Part shown: positions 7,910-16,906 of the stretch, one piece after another | Numbering within the stretch: position 1 is the stretch's first letter | Layout of the letters: every line of letters begins with the position of its first letter | Source of the DNA: a virus | IMG/VR virus record: IMGVR_UViG_3300037583_000003 | Coordinates: 29,183 to 93,182 of that record | Length of the DNA: 64,000 nt | Direction: 5' to 3' (one strand) | Program-made: the position numbers and the translations under genes | The notes under the pieces: generated by a model | What the model was told of the DNA's origin: nothing | The model's input: only the letters and a program-made list of their open reading frames with translations | The model's database searches: none

Positions 7910-8718
7910 TAGTCCAACCACTATCAGATCTACACTTAGATAGCTACTTCCCCTCGTTGACACCAACAGACGAGGAGTTAGCTTACTTCTGTAACCAAAA
8001 GCTTACCTCAACAGGCAACATCGACGTATTCACAATAGCTGGTGACTTAAGCCATTCTGACACTCTAACAGGTATATTCCTCAACTACCTAGTAAGGCAA
8101 TACAACGCTCATGTAGTTTTCACCTACGGTAACCATGATCTATACCTAATAGGTGAACACAAAGACCTAGCTGATTCTTGGGAACGTATCATCAATCTAC
8201 AGGTTATGTTCCACAAGTCACCTAAGATACATTTCCTAAATGGAGACTACGTAGATATTGATGGAATTAGATTCGGTGGACTATGCAACTGGTATGACGG
8301 TGGTTCTAGAAAGTACCATCCACTACTAGACTACTTCTGGAGACAAGAAATCAATGACTTCAGGTACATAAAGCTAGGTACTAGAGGAGACGTTAGCATT
8401 CAAGGTATTCGTACAGCTATGTCGCCCAAAGACCAACTAATGTCCTTACGCAACGCTAACTGTGACTACCTACTAGCTCACGTCTGTCCTATACAAGACA
8501 CAGATCTAGTAACTGAGGAATACAGAAGATCACTCACTAACGGATTCTTCTTCTCAGACGACCTAAACCTATTAGGCAACCCTAAGTTACGCTACCTACA
8601 GTTTGGACATACTCACAGTAGGGTATCAAAGCAATACGACAACTTCATAGCCTTTAATGCAGCCATCGGTTACAAGGGAGAGTGTCGTTTTCAACCACCC
8701 CAAACAATAACCCTTTAA
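7906..8718 (+). CDS. Calcineurin-like metallophosphoesterase
   Basis: A 270-residue binuclear metallophosphoesterase with all five family blocks: SDLHLD (Asp8, His10), AGDLSH (Asp47), YGNHD (Asn76, His77), LLAHVCP (His192) and FGHTHSR (His235, His237). No signal peptide, so it acts in the cytoplasm. Length fits stand-alone phage phosphatases. Substrate cannot be read from sequence; candidates are 2',3'-cyclic phosphate or 5'-phosphate ends (which would fit with the RNA ligase), or nucleotides, given the nucleotide-metabolism genes next to it. It starts in the ATGA overlap with rIIB. Confidence 0.92.
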   Translation: MIVQPLSDLHLDSYFPSLTPTDEELAYFCNQKLTSTGNIDVFTIAGDLSHSDTLTGIFLNYLVRQYNAHVVFTYGNHDLYLIGEHKDLADSWERIINLQVMFHKSPKIHFLNGDYVDIDGIRFGGLCNWYDGGSRKYHPLLDYFWRQEINDFRYIKLGTRGDVSIQGIRTAMSPKDQLMSLRNANCDYLLAHVCPIQDTDLVTEEYRRSLTNGFFFSDDLNLLGNPKLRYLQFGHTHSRVSKQYDNFIAFNAAIGYKGECRFQPPQTITL

Positions 8719-8728
8719 GGAGCATACT

Positions 8729-9247
8729 ATGGCAACTATTATAGCAGCAATGACATTAGATGGAGGTATAGGCTACAAAGGCAACCTACTAGTAGATGAC
8801 CCTATTGACATGTACCAATTCAGGCTACAAACCACTAATCAAGTAGTCATAATGGGACGTAACACCTATGAGTCGTTACCCAATGGATTTCTGCCTAACA
8901 GAGTAAACTTAATCGTAACATCCTGCAAGGAGCTACATAAGAAGTACCCTGATCAAACCTTTACCTCCCTAACTAAAGCCCTATACTACGCTGGAACTAT
9001 ACCTGAAAAGGAAACTTTCATCATAGGTGGGGGGCAACTATACAAAGAAGCAATCACATTACCTCACGCACACAAACTCATCCTAACTGAACACTACACA
9101 TACCCAGACAATAGTGATACATTCTTTCCGCCTATACCTAAGAACTTTAAACTAACCAAATCTATACCTTACTACCTAGCAGACGAAGACAATGGTTGTG
9201 GCATACACGCTAAGATAAACTTCTATACCCGTAGGTACAACGTATGA
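8729..9247 (+). CDS. folA: Dihydrofolate reductase
   Basis: A 172-residue DHFR reducing dihydrofolate with NADPH. Visible features: the N-terminal strand IIAAMTLDGGIGYKGNL with the Met20-type loop, VIMGRNTYESLP (~40-51) carrying the NADPH-binding GRxTxES signature, and FIIGGGQLYKEAI (~95-107) with the diagnostic glycine triplet. It supplies tetrahydrofolate for the thymidylate synthase 2 kb downstream; together they drive phage dTMP synthesis. AAGGAG lies 8 nt before the ATG. The stop overlaps the next start. Confidence 0.95.
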   Translation: MATIIAAMTLDGGIGYKGNLLVDDPIDMYQFRLQTTNQVVIMGRNTYESLPNGFLPNRVNLIVTSCKELHKKYPDQTFTSLTKALYYAGTIPEKETFIIGGGQLYKEAITLPHAHKLILTEHYTYPDNSDTFFPPIPKNFKLTKSIPYYLADEDNGCGIHAKINFYTRRYNV

Positions 9248-9483
9248 CAGCTCATAACCATCTAACCCCTAGAACTCCTAGTAAACCATTCTTCGATGTA
9301 GGTAACTACGCTGTACTTTGGTACAACAAGGAGTTCAAGCACGTAGCTACAGAACTTAGTGAACTTAACCGTATTGACCTAATAGCTCAATCTAACGAGG
9401 TACTTAAGCGTTACTCTACAAGACATAGCTTTGTTATCGTCTTAGTATGCCACAGCTCTCTAACCTCACCTTGGTGTCCCTGA
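9244..9483 (+). CDS. Hypothetical protein (79 aa)
   Basis: A small basic protein, no family recognised. It begins in an ATGA overlap with DHFR, and the following gene begins 1 nt after its stop, so it fits the operon. The C-terminal end is hydrophobic (HSFVIVLVCHSSL) but short for a membrane anchor. No catalytic motif. Confidence 0.5.
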   Translation: MTAHNHLTPRTPSKPFFDVGNYAVLWYNKEFKHVATELSELNRIDLIAQSNEVLKRYSTRHSFVIVLVCHSSLTSPWCP

Positions 9484-9484
9484 T

Positions 9485-9730
9485 ATGCCTAAGCAAATTG
9501 GAACATTCCGTACAGAGATAACTGGGATACCTTGCCAAGTTAAGGTACTACACCACTTCCGTCAGCTACCTTGGACTGGACTAACTCCAGCACCTAGTGA
9601 CCTAGACTACACTGGTTTCGTAGAGTTCGACTACTACATACTAGATCGCCTAGGCTACAGAGCTGACTGGCTAAAGTCTAAGATCAACCCAGCAATCGAA
9701 CGGAGACTACTAGAGGAGTACGAATCATGA
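9485..9730 (+). CDS. Small conserved-looking phage protein (81 aa)
   Basis: An 81-residue protein with an N-terminal beta-strand pattern (GIPCQVKVLHHFRQLP), an acidic middle with VEFDYYILDRLGY and a charged helical end ending in LLEEYES. Small proteins of this look occur in many phage replication regions, but I cannot name a function. It overlaps the next start by 4 nt. Confidence 0.55.
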   Translation: MPKQIGTFRTEITGIPCQVKVLHHFRQLPWTGLTPAPSDLDYTGFVEFDYYILDRLGYRADWLKSKINPAIERRLLEEYES

Positions 9731-10218
9731 GTACAAATAAAGAATCTACTGCTGAACTAGCCTCAGAGTACATTATCGTAGACTACGTATCCTGTGCAGA
9801 ACCTGATGGTTGTCCTAGATCTAGCTACCTACACTTCGCCACACTAGAGGAATGTGAAGAATGGGTAGGCAGTAAGAAAGGTACTATGAACTCTAATGAC
9901 TTTCAGATAATGAAAGTACACCATCTAGAAAGTAGCACACCCTCTAGGAAACTAGTGACTTACGATCCAGTAGTAATCCTCGACGTAGAGAGTAACTTAA
10001 TTGGGTTTTCTATATTCACTAGGTTTGAAAACCAACAGGTACACTACTTAGATGACAATGTAAAAGGTGCTAGTACCACTAAGTACTGGCAGTACCTAGA
10101 CCACTGGGAGCTACAGCATACGGAGTTACTAAAGTCTACTAAGCCTAATAGGCATTGGGTACGACACGTAAGTGACACATTCAAAGGAGGAGACTTTAAT
10201 AAAATAGCTAGTTTATAG
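9727..10218 (+). CDS. Hypothetical protein, paralogue A
   Basis: A 163-residue protein related to the following gene. Shared pattern: Y-x-I-x-DY near residue 16, then DGC, a T-x-EECE-x-W block (~36-45), a D-x-x-I-x-K strand, SSxxxRKL and DPVV-x-L. This implies a tandem duplication. The domain resembles no enzyme family I know; the conserved DGC and EECExW may hold a fold or a metal. It overlaps the previous gene (ATGA) and has no membrane segment. Confidence 0.55.
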   Translation: MSTNKESTAELASEYIIVDYVSCAEPDGCPRSSYLHFATLEECEEWVGSKKGTMNSNDFQIMKVHHLESSTPSRKLVTYDPVVILDVESNLIGFSIFTRFENQQVHYLDDNVKGASTTKYWQYLDHWELQHTELLKSTKPNRHWVRHVSDTFKGGDFNKIASL

Positions 10219-10268
10219 TTACTAAGTCAGCCACACTTCCCCAAAGCCAAATCAAAAAGGAGCTATCT

Positions 10269-10769
10269 ATGGATCTTATAGAAGACAAATCAGAAACTAC
10301 TGAGTATCAAATACACGATTACACAGGGGTAGACTTTGATGGTTGCCAAGAAACCATAGTATCTTGCACTACTAAAGAGGAGTGTGAAGCTTGGATCAGA
10401 AGAAACAACGGTAGAGTTGGCGCACTAGACTACGACATTATCAAGCTAACTTGTATGTCAAGTAGTATTGAATGCAGGAAACTTGAAAGGTTTGATCCTG
10501 TAGTAGTACTGTTTTCTGATACTGATCTTGTTAAGTTCACTACTGCAATCGTAGTCGAGGGTGACTATCTATATTACGAGCATAATCCTGTTAACACCTG
10601 CTCTAGGTGTAGACTTAGGACTCGTACAAAAAACTGGGAGTTTATGGACGTATGGGAAGAAAACAACGTAGACAGACTACTTGACACAGCTGGAGACAGG
10701 GAGTTCATAAAAGCAGTGTCTAAAAGACGTAAAGTTATGAGTGGTAAACTATGCTCCGAACTAGTATAA
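10269..10769 (+). CDS. Hypothetical protein, paralogue B
   Basis: A 166-residue homologue of the preceding gene, sharing YxIxDY, FDGC, KEECEAWIR, CRKL and DPVVVL at the same spacing. It differs by a Cys pair (TCSRCRLR, near residue 115) that could bind metal and by a basic C terminus. AAAAAGGAGC sits 6 nt before the ATG, a strong ribosome site. A 50-nt gap ahead of it holds no obvious promoter. Function unknown. Confidence 0.58.
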   Translation: MDLIEDKSETTEYQIHDYTGVDFDGCQETIVSCTTKEECEAWIRRNNGRVGALDYDIIKLTCMSSSIECRKLERFDPVVVLFSDTDLVKFTTAIVVEGDYLYYEHNPVNTCSRCRLRTRTKNWEFMDVWEENNVDRLLDTAGDREFIKAVSKRRKVMSGKLCSELV

Positions 10770-11125
10770 CTAACAAAGTACTAACTCACGATAACTACAG
10801 CGACTGGGAAAACGTATGTCCTCATAAAAGTAGGTGGGTAGTTTCCTACTACAACAAGAACAACCCATACTGGACTTACCCTCAAGCACTAGTACTCGCC
10901 AAAAGTTTACACCTAAACTATACATTAGCTGAGTCTTGTTACAACGAGCTAGAGGAACTTAAACAATTCAACAACCCTGTCAAAGGATACTACCCCATAA
11001 GAGTAGTAGACTTTCTAGGTAACGAATACACAACCATAGCTGCTAGTCTTAACAACAACAGTAGAGCAGTCTACCTAAACCCCTTCACGATGGACATACC
11101 ACCGTCACTAGGAGAACTAATTTGA
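10751..11125 (+). CDS. Hypothetical protein (124 aa)
   Basis: No family recognised. It is an aromatic-rich soluble protein with a helical middle ([13 protein letters not shown]). It overlaps the previous gene by 19 nt and the TTG start of thyA by 4 nt, which places it in one translationally linked string; the exact start is uncertain. Confidence 0.5.
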   Translation: MLRTSITNKVLTHDNYSDWENVCPHKSRWVVSYYNKNNPYWTYPQALVLAKSLHLNYTLAESCYNELEELKQFNNPVKGYYPIRVVDFLGNEYTTIAASLNNNSRAVYLNPFTMDIPPSLGELI

Positions 11126-11955
11126 AACAATACCATGAACTACTAACAAACATCAAACTACACGGTACACCTAAAAGTGACCGTACTGGGACTGGAACTA
11201 CTTCTCTATTTGGGACTCAGATGAGGTTTGACTTATCTCTAGGATTCCCTCTAGTTACTACAAAGAAACTCCACTTCCCCTCCATCTTACACGAACTACT
11301 GTGGTTTCTTCGAGGAGACACTAACATCTCCTACTTGAAGGAAAACAAAGTACGTATCTGGAACGAGTGGGCTACAGAGAATGGTGACATAGGTCCACTA
11401 TACGGTAAGCAATGGACTTGTTGGGCTAACCCAGATGGATCTACAATCAACCAAATCCAGCAAGCAGTTGACCTAATCAAATCTAATCCTAACAGTAGAC
11501 GAATTATAGTAACAGCTTGGAATCCATCAGATCTACCAGACGAATCTATAAGCCCACAGGAGAACGTACACAACGGCAAGATGGCTTTAGCTACCTGTCA
11601 CTCATTCTTCCAGTTCTACGTATCCAACAATCAACTATCCTTACAACTGTACCAACGTAGTGGTGATGCATTTCTAGGTATCGCTTACAACCTAGCCTCA
11701 TACTCCATACTTCTACATATGATGGCACAACAAACTAACCTAGAGGTAGGTTGCTTCATACACACCATAGGTGATGCACACATCTACAATAACCACCAAG
11801 AACAGGTTGACCTACAACTATCTAGAACCCCAACAAAACTACCAACGTTAACAATCAATCGCAAACCTAATAGTATCTTCGACTACAAGTTTGAAGACTT
11901 CACATTACACGATTACAACCCTCATCCTCATATAGCAGGTAAGGTAGCAATCTAA
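11122..11955 (+). CDS. thyA: Thymidylate synthase (ThyA type)
   Basis: A 277-residue ThyA that methylates dUMP to dTMP using methylene-tetrahydrofolate. It aligns along its length with the E. coli enzyme from memory: MKQY start, DRTGTGT (20-26), [13 protein letters not shown] (57-69), LYGKQW, SRRII (125-129), catalytic Cys159 in [11 protein letters not shown], and C-terminal [10 protein letters not shown]. Two oddities: an insert of about 14 residues before the catalytic loop (140-154), and QRSGDAFLG where most ThyA have QRSCDxFLG (the non-catalytic Cys is replaced). It starts with TTG; AGGAG at 11110-11114 lies 7 nt ahead, and the overlap with the upstream stop supports this start. Confidence 0.96.
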   Translation: MKQYHELLTNIKLHGTPKSDRTGTGTTSLFGTQMRFDLSLGFPLVTTKKLHFPSILHELLWFLRGDTNISYLKENKVRIWNEWATENGDIGPLYGKQWTCWANPDGSTINQIQQAVDLIKSNPNSRRIIVTAWNPSDLPDESISPQENVHNGKMALATCHSFFQFYVSNNQLSLQLYQRSGDAFLGIAYNLASYSILLHMMAQQTNLEVGCFIHTIGDAHIYNNHQEQVDLQLSRTPTKLPTLTINRKPNSIFDYKFEDFTLHDYNPHPHIAGKVAI

Positions 11956-11970
11956 CTACAGGAACAACTC

Positions 11971-14247
11971 ATGCTAGAAATACTAAGAGATGAGCTAACA
12001 ACCCTAGGTGCATTTAACTCACCCTCAAACAGGATAGTAGCTAGCTTAACAGACACAATAGCCGAAACTAACATCCCTGAGAAGGTTAAGATAACTATTG
12101 CACTATCCCACCTAACAAACTTTGCTGGGCAATTCAGACGTAACCTAGAGTTATGGGATGGAACTCCAGTACCTATTAACAGTATCTCTTTCATATTCCT
12201 AGGTTCTGGTGGAGGTAAAGACTTATGTAACGGAGCTATCAAGAAGTGTTTCTCAGATGCATACAAACACATCAACGAAGTATTAGAAGAAGAGACTAAA
12301 GCAGAAGCAATCTCCCTAGCTACTAAAGCAGGAGAGGATTCACCTAACCTTCCACAAGTCTACAACGACTACTTAACACCAATCCCTCCACTACGTACTA
12401 GCATCACTACAGGACCTGGACTAGTTCAACTAGCTAATGACGTAAGTAAACTCCCTCTAGGCAGTACATTCGTATACTCTGGTGAGTTTGCAGACGAACT
12501 AGCCCACAATGCTAATACAACAGAGAACATCAAGATACTATCAGAAGTCTACGATCTAGGTAACAAGGAAGCTACATACAACAAAGGTATAGAATCCAGA
12601 GCAGGTGAGATCAACGGAGCTTCTATGTCAGCACTCTTCGTTAGCTCACCTGACCAACTACTCTATGACGAGAATACAAGAAAACGTTTTATGGTTGCAT
12701 TCTCCTCAAAGCTAGCTAGACGTTCTTGGTTAGCCTTCCACCCAGAAGATGTACCAGCAGAGTCTTTCTCCTCCAGCAAGAAACTTATAGCTCATGTCTT
12801 TGAGACAGAGAAACGTTCACAAGTAGCTAGAGACAAAACTAAACTCTTAGTGGAGGACATTACTAACTTCGGTCTAGAGACTAACAACACACTCATAACT
12901 TTATCTGATGACATATTTGGTACATTCACCATATACAAAAGATACAACTACGAGCTAGTATCCAAACTACCTAACAAAGAATCTATCTACGCCCTAATCA
13001 GAACCCATCTCCAGTGGAAAGCCCTAAAACTAGCTGGAGCACTTGCATTCATGGATAGATCAGACGTTGTAGAACTAGAACACTACGTAGAAGCTATTAG
13101 ATTCTGTGAGCTACTAGACAGAGACATGGAGGCGTTTGAGACTGTACTAAACAAGTCACCTCACGAACAATTTGCAGACTACGCTAAAACAACTGTAGTA
13201 CTTCACGATGACTCATCACTGCCTTACTCAGTAATCACAGCACATGAGTTAAAAAAGAGAGGATTCCTGACAGGGGTAACAAAAACAAAACTACAAGAAC
13301 TAGTTAGTTTAGCTACAGGTTATAACTTAGATGGAGTATACACGTTACATAATAACGAGACCTCTATCAGATATGAGCCTATAGTAAAAACTGATGAACT
13401 AGTAGTCTCATTCAAACCTATAGACAACTCCAGACTAAACAAAGCAATCCTGGATAACGAGCCTACCGAAGTAGTATCCAAGATCAAGCAATCAATAGCT
13501 TCAACTACGTCTACAGGTTTAGTTACAGAAGAGAGTACTTTCTCAGAACTTATTTACCTACTTCAAGGTGACTACGCCTACTCCCCCTTTAAGTTCACTA
13601 ACGGTACTAGAGGTAAGGATAACGTAGTAGGTGGAACTAAGTGGTTAGTACTTGACGTAGACAAGTCTTCCTTATCTTACGAAGAAGTTCACTTCATGTT
13701 ATCTGACATTAACCACCACGTAGCACTGTCTAGTGATCCTGCTAACGAATACAAATTCAGAGTCCTAATAGAACTAGATGCTACCGTAGAGCTACCTAAT
13801 GTAGACTGGAAGATTTTCTACTCCCTAATAGCTAACGATCTAGCTATAGTAGTAGATCCATTACCCCAGTCACAGATATTCTTCAGTTACGCTGGTAGAC
13901 CAACCTTATCAGTTACAGATGCTACCCCATTAGCCGTTAGACCTTACCTAATAACCACTAGCGAAACTCTAGTAACTAAAGCTAAACCAACTGCTAGTCT
14001 ATCCACTAAACAACAGTCAGCTCTCCTACAAGACAGCTTAGAGACATTCCACTACGCTTTTAACGCAGAGAACGGTAGTGGCTCTAGAAACCTAATAAGA
14101 GCAGCTTACCACTCCCAGCACTTAGGAGCTTCACTAGACGAGACACTCACATTACTGCAAGACGTAAGTAACTACTGGACTGTCCCTATGGAGGAATCTA
14201 GACTGGACAAAATACTATCACAAGTTAGGAGATTCTATGACAACTGA
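11971..14247 (+). CDS. Primase, N4 gp43-like
   Basis: A 758-residue replication protein. The N-terminal half has the look of DUF3987-type phage/plasmid proteins, with a glycine-rich loop GSGGGKD (78-84) where a Walker A would be, though the usual GKS/T is degraded. The C-terminal half has an archaeo-eukaryotic primase-like core: WLVLDVDKS, with Asp562 and Asp564 as likely metal ligands, followed by a strand YKFRVLIELD and QIFFSYAGRP. The order primase - PD-(D/E)XK exonuclease - SSB recalls N4 gp43-44-45, which is the main reason for this call. It would lay primers for the DNA polymerase at 19.7 kb. Confidence 0.72.
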   Translation: MLEILRDELTTLGAFNSPSNRIVASLTDTIAETNIPEKVKITIALSHLTNFAGQFRRNLELWDGTPVPINSISFIFLGSGGGKDLCNGAIKKCFSDAYKHINEVLEEETKAEAISLATKAGEDSPNLPQVYNDYLTPIPPLRTSITTGPGLVQLANDVSKLPLGSTFVYSGEFADELAHNANTTENIKILSEVYDLGNKEATYNKGIESRAGEINGASMSALFVSSPDQLLYDENTRKRFMVAFSSKLARRSWLAFHPEDVPAESFSSSKKLIAHVFETEKRSQVARDKTKLLVEDITNFGLETNNTLITLSDDIFGTFTIYKRYNYELVSKLPNKESIYALIRTHLQWKALKLAGALAFMDRSDVVELEHYVEAIRFCELLDRDMEAFETVLNKSPHEQFADYAKTTVVLHDDSSLPYSVITAHELKKRGFLTGVTKTKLQELVSLATGYNLDGVYTLHNNETSIRYEPIVKTDELVVSFKPIDNSRLNKAILDNEPTEVVSKIKQSIASTTSTGLVTEESTFSELIYLLQGDYAYSPFKFTNGTRGKDNVVGGTKWLVLDVDKSSLSYEEVHFMLSDINHHVALSSDPANEYKFRVLIELDATVELPNVDWKIFYSLIANDLAIVVDPLPQSQIFFSYAGRPTLSVTDATPLAVRPYLITTSETLVTKAKPTASLSTKQQSALLQDSLETFHYAFNAENGSGSRNLIRAAYHSQHLGASLDETLTLLQDVSNYWTVPMEESRLDKILSQVRRFYDN

Positions 14248-14457
14248 TTCACAAATAACCATCTACACTGGAAACAACCCTACTTTCAGGTTCACTGTCT
14301 TTCCTCTGACCCTAGTAACGTATTCACCATTAGTGATACAGGTGATTTTATCTCACAAGATCCATCACAAGACCTAGAACTACTAAACTCTGGTTTTAGT
14401 GAAGTAGTAGACAGAACTATAGCTCTAGGTTTAGGCACATATAAAGGAAAACAATGA
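14237..14457 (+). pseudogene. Small ORF broken by a frameshift
   Basis: An ATG at 14237, inside the end of the primase gene, opens a frame reading MTTDSQITIYTGNNPTFRF and closing at TAG near 14373. A second frame, one base back, is open from about 14249 to TGA at 14455-14457 and reads CLSSDPSNVFTISDTG then FISQDPSQDLELLNSGF. That second frame has no start codon but has the codon use of a real gene and ends in an ATGA overlap with the next gene. Joined by a -1 shift between ~14250 and ~14370 they make a ~70-residue protein. I see no classical slippery heptamer, so a mutation or base error is more likely than programmed shifting. Confidence 0.5.
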
Positions 14458-15281
14458 AAGAACATGACTATTTTGGCTACAACAGCGGCAAGGGTATTAT
14501 CCCTGAAGAAGACTTCCGAATCTCACCATCACAGGTATCTAGGTACTTCAGCGAAACAACTAACTGGTTTCGTGAATTCCTACTAGGTGAGGAGGGTTTC
14601 GTAGGTAACACAGCAAGCAACCTAGGTAACTGTGTACATGCAGGAGCAGAGATGTACGTTAGAGAAGGTGTTGTCCACCACAACCTAATTACAGACTTCA
14701 TCACTAACCTACCAGAGGACATAGACAAGCAACGTATCTTGACTAACTACCCTATCATGTTAGATACGCTGATCTCAGAATACCTACGTTACAACGTACC
14801 ATCACAAACTGAGTTATTCCTAACCCACAAGCTAGTTGAAGGTGTATGGGTTGCTGGATCTGTAGATGCTATCAGAGGGTCTAGAATCGTAGACTACAAG
14901 ACTACATCAGCACTAACAGCACCAACTAAGATCTCCAGACCCTACTGGTTTCAACAGTGTCTATACGTATGGCTAGCAAGGAAGAATGGTTATTCAATCG
15001 ACTCCTTTAGTCTAGTCTTCATAACAGCACCACAAGTGGGTAGGATATCAGAGAAAACTGGTAAGCCACTAAAGGACTACCCTTCTAAGGTAACAGTGTT
15101 AACTCACCTAGTTACAGACCTAGACATGGAGATCATAGATAACACAGTAAAACTCATAGCTGGATCTGTCAATGTATGGAAATCTAACCCTGAGCTACAC
15201 TACATTTTAGCTCAAGACTACCGTCTAAAACTTCCAGACAAACCAGTAAAATTCATAAGGAGAGCTAAATGCAAGGACTAA
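14454..15281 (+). CDS. PD-(D/E)XK nuclease, RecB/Cas4-like (N4 gp44-like exonuclease)
   Basis: A 275-residue nuclease of the RecB/Cas4-like PD-(D/E)XK superfamily. Visible blocks: LGNCVHAGAEMYV with His62 and Glu66, GSVDAI (Asp138) and IVDYKTT (Asp147, Lys149) forming the catalytic D-xK, and WFQQCLYVWL with the downstream Gln. No helicase or Fe-S cysteine set. By position between primase and SSB it corresponds to the N4 exonuclease used in recombination-linked replication and end processing. The start lies in an ATGA overlap with the broken ORF; AAAGGAAA is 3-8 nt upstream. Confidence 0.85.
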   Translation: MKEHDYFGYNSGKGIIPEEDFRISPSQVSRYFSETTNWFREFLLGEEGFVGNTASNLGNCVHAGAEMYVREGVVHHNLITDFITNLPEDIDKQRILTNYPIMLDTLISEYLRYNVPSQTELFLTHKLVEGVWVAGSVDAIRGSRIVDYKTTSALTAPTKISRPYWFQQCLYVWLARKNGYSIDSFSLVFITAPQVGRISEKTGKPLKDYPSKVTVLTHLVTDLDMEIIDNTVKLIAGSVNVWKSNPELHYILAQDYRLKLPDKPVKFIRRAKCKD

Positions 15282-15439
15282 CACACCACCCTAAAGGTTC
15301 AATGTGTATGGTTTGCTCAAACAACAAACTTGATGATTGTAAGCACCTAGATTTCCATAAGATGCCAGTCATAGAAAAGTATGACGACATAAAGGTAGTT
15401 AGGTGTACTAACTTCAAACAAGAAAAACCACACAGGTAA
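15269..15439 (+). CDS. Small Cys-rich protein, possible zinc knuckle (56 aa)
   Basis: A 56-residue protein starting at 15269 with AAGGAG at 15257-15262. It contains CMVC followed nine residues later by CKHL (residues 18-33) and a final RCTNF, so a Cys/His metal-binding knuckle is plausible. Small proteins with the pattern GSMCxxC ... C ... MPVI ... VVRCTNF recur in unrelated phages as hypothetical genes. It overlaps the exonuclease end by 13 nt and precedes the Sak4-like gene. Confidence 0.7.
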   Translation: MQGLTHHPKGSMCMVCSNNKLDDCKHLDFHKMPVIEKYDDIKVVRCTNFKQEKPHR

Positions 15440-15469
15440 ATTAACACAACCAACCAAAAGGAGTACTAT

Positions 15470-16135
15470 ATGGCAGTAAAACTGTTAATCTCAGGATTAT
15501 CCAATACTGGTAAAACAACCCTAACTAAGGACTTACAGAATGCCCTAGTTATTAACCACGATGGTAAGGACTACAGCCTTCCTATCCCACACGCTACTAT
15601 CAAGGAATTCTCACTAGCATCTGATATGGTTACATTCATTACAGACAAGATAGAAGCTTACAACAACAAGTTCGGGGATTACCCTGAAACAATTGTAATT
15701 GACTCAGCTAGTAGGGTCTTCAACAGCCTCTATGATGCATGTATTGGAAAATACTCAGGTTTTGACGTCTACACTACCCTAGACAAAGAAATAAAGGAGT
15801 TTATTAACTTCCTTGAGTTGTCTTTATTAGAATCAGACATCAACCTAGTTATCATTAGTCACGCAATATTTGACGATAAAACCAACAGGTTCATCCAAGT
15901 AGGTAAAGGTAACTTCAGTAAGACAGGTGGATTCACATCTATTGTAGACGAAGCTATATTCATTGATGTAAATGGTACTAAACGTACAATCTACTATCGT
16001 GAACCTAAGTACTCAGCTAGAACATTCATTGACGAATTACCTGATAAATGCAAGGCATCAGAATTCAACTTACAAAACCATTTAGACTTATTAACCAAAA
16101 GTAGCAATTCAGCTGCGGAATACGAACTTCAATAA
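15470..16135 (+). CDS. RecA-like P-loop ATPase, Sak4/AAA_24 type
   Basis: A 221-residue P-loop ATPase with Walker A GLSNTGKTT (9-17), Walker B-like ETIVIDSAS (~72-80) and VIISHA (~125-130) as the sensor strand. It is the size of phage AAA_24/Sak4 proteins, minimal RecA-like single-strand annealing proteins that work with a phage SSB. The next gene is the SSB candidate and the nuclease is upstream, which makes a recombination set of exonuclease, annealase and SSB. AAAGGAG lies 7 nt before the ATG. Confidence 0.82.
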   Translation: MAVKLLISGLSNTGKTTLTKDLQNALVINHDGKDYSLPIPHATIKEFSLASDMVTFITDKIEAYNNKFGDYPETIVIDSASRVFNSLYDACIGKYSGFDVYTTLDKEIKEFINFLELSLLESDINLVIISHAIFDDKTNRFIQVGKGNFSKTGGFTSIVDEAIFIDVNGTKRTIYYREPKYSARTFIDELPDKCKASEFNLQNHLDLLTKSSNSAAEYELQ

Positions 16136-16148
16136 CAGGAATAACAAC

Positions 16149-16838
16149 ATGCAAACTAAAATCTCAACATCAGCAGACACAATCGAAGAAACAACAGGTG
16201 CTAACTTTATTGGTAGTTCTGGGGTATACCCAATCCATATTAACTTCGCCAACTTAACTCCTAGTAACACCAACGGTAGTAAAGCAGAGCAAGTAAACTT
16301 CAATATCGACTACAACGGAAACTCACAAGTACTGTACGGTCCATACGTACAGAAAAAAGATGGTAACGTTAACGAAATCGGATACGGTTTACTAGTAAAA
16401 CTAGGCGTTATCGCTGGGATGGTAGATGGTGATGACTTCCAATTCTCAGAAGAAACTCACCCTGTAGGGAAGGATAACAAACAAACAGACTTCACCGTTA
16501 TCGACCAATTGTCAGACTTTTCTGTGTACGTACACGTCCAAGAAGAATACTCACGATACGAAGGCAAAATCAGACAAAACTTAGTCATTAAGGCTTTCTT
16601 TGATGAAAATGGAGCTTCAGCTGAAGAGTTAGTAAATGACGCAGAAATCGGAGCAAGGTTTGCACTTGTAGAAGAGAAGTATGCCAACAACATCACCTAC
16701 AAAGATGACTTGACAGAAGATGACATCAAGAAGTGGATTGCAGGTGGTCGTGGTAAGAACTCAGCCACAGACACAGCTACAGCTACAGCCACAGCTAAAA
16801 AACCAGCACGAGCTAGCTTCAAGAGAAACACTAACTAG
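16149..16838 (+). CDS. ssb: Single-stranded DNA binding protein candidate (N4 gp45-like)
   Basis: A 229-residue protein with a beta-rich N-terminal 150 residues consistent with an OB fold and a low-complexity Ala/Thr tail (residues ~208-220) ending in basic SFKRNTN rather than the acidic tail of bacterial SSB. N4 SSB (gp45, ~265 aa) is known to act in replication, in recombination and as activator of host RNA polymerase at late promoters. Placement after the Sak4-like gene and before the helicase supports the call; direct sequence evidence is modest. AGGAA lies 8 nt before the ATG. Confidence 0.68.
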   Translation: MQTKISTSADTIEETTGANFIGSSGVYPIHINFANLTPSNTNGSKAEQVNFNIDYNGNSQVLYGPYVQKKDGNVNEIGYGLLVKLGVIAGMVDGDDFQFSEETHPVGKDNKQTDFTVIDQLSDFSVYVHVQEEYSRYEGKIRQNLVIKAFFDENGASAEELVNDAEIGARFALVEEKYANNITYKDDLTEDDIKKWIAGGRGKNSATDTATATATAKKPARASFKRNTN

Positions 16839-16848
16839 CAGTTAAACT

Positions 16849-16872
16849 AAGTCTACTTTAGCGAGTAGGCTT
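16849..16872 (+). terminator. Hairpin after ssb, weak terminator or attenuator
   Basis: AAGTCTACT and AGTAGGCTT form a 9-bp stem (one G-T pair) with a 6-nt loop in the 68-nt gap between ssb and the helicase gene, followed by ACCTTT. The T run is too short for a strong intrinsic terminator; it may reduce read-through so that SSB is made in excess, or protect the upstream mRNA. Confidence 0.35.
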
Positions 16873-16906
16873 ACCTTTAACAACTACATCAGGAACTAGT
16901 TTTAAC

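Noticed and set aside
14250-14372. Programmed -1 frameshift in the small ORF
   Set aside because: No X-XXY-YYZ heptamer in the correct frame and no clear downstream structure was found; recorded as a broken gene instead.
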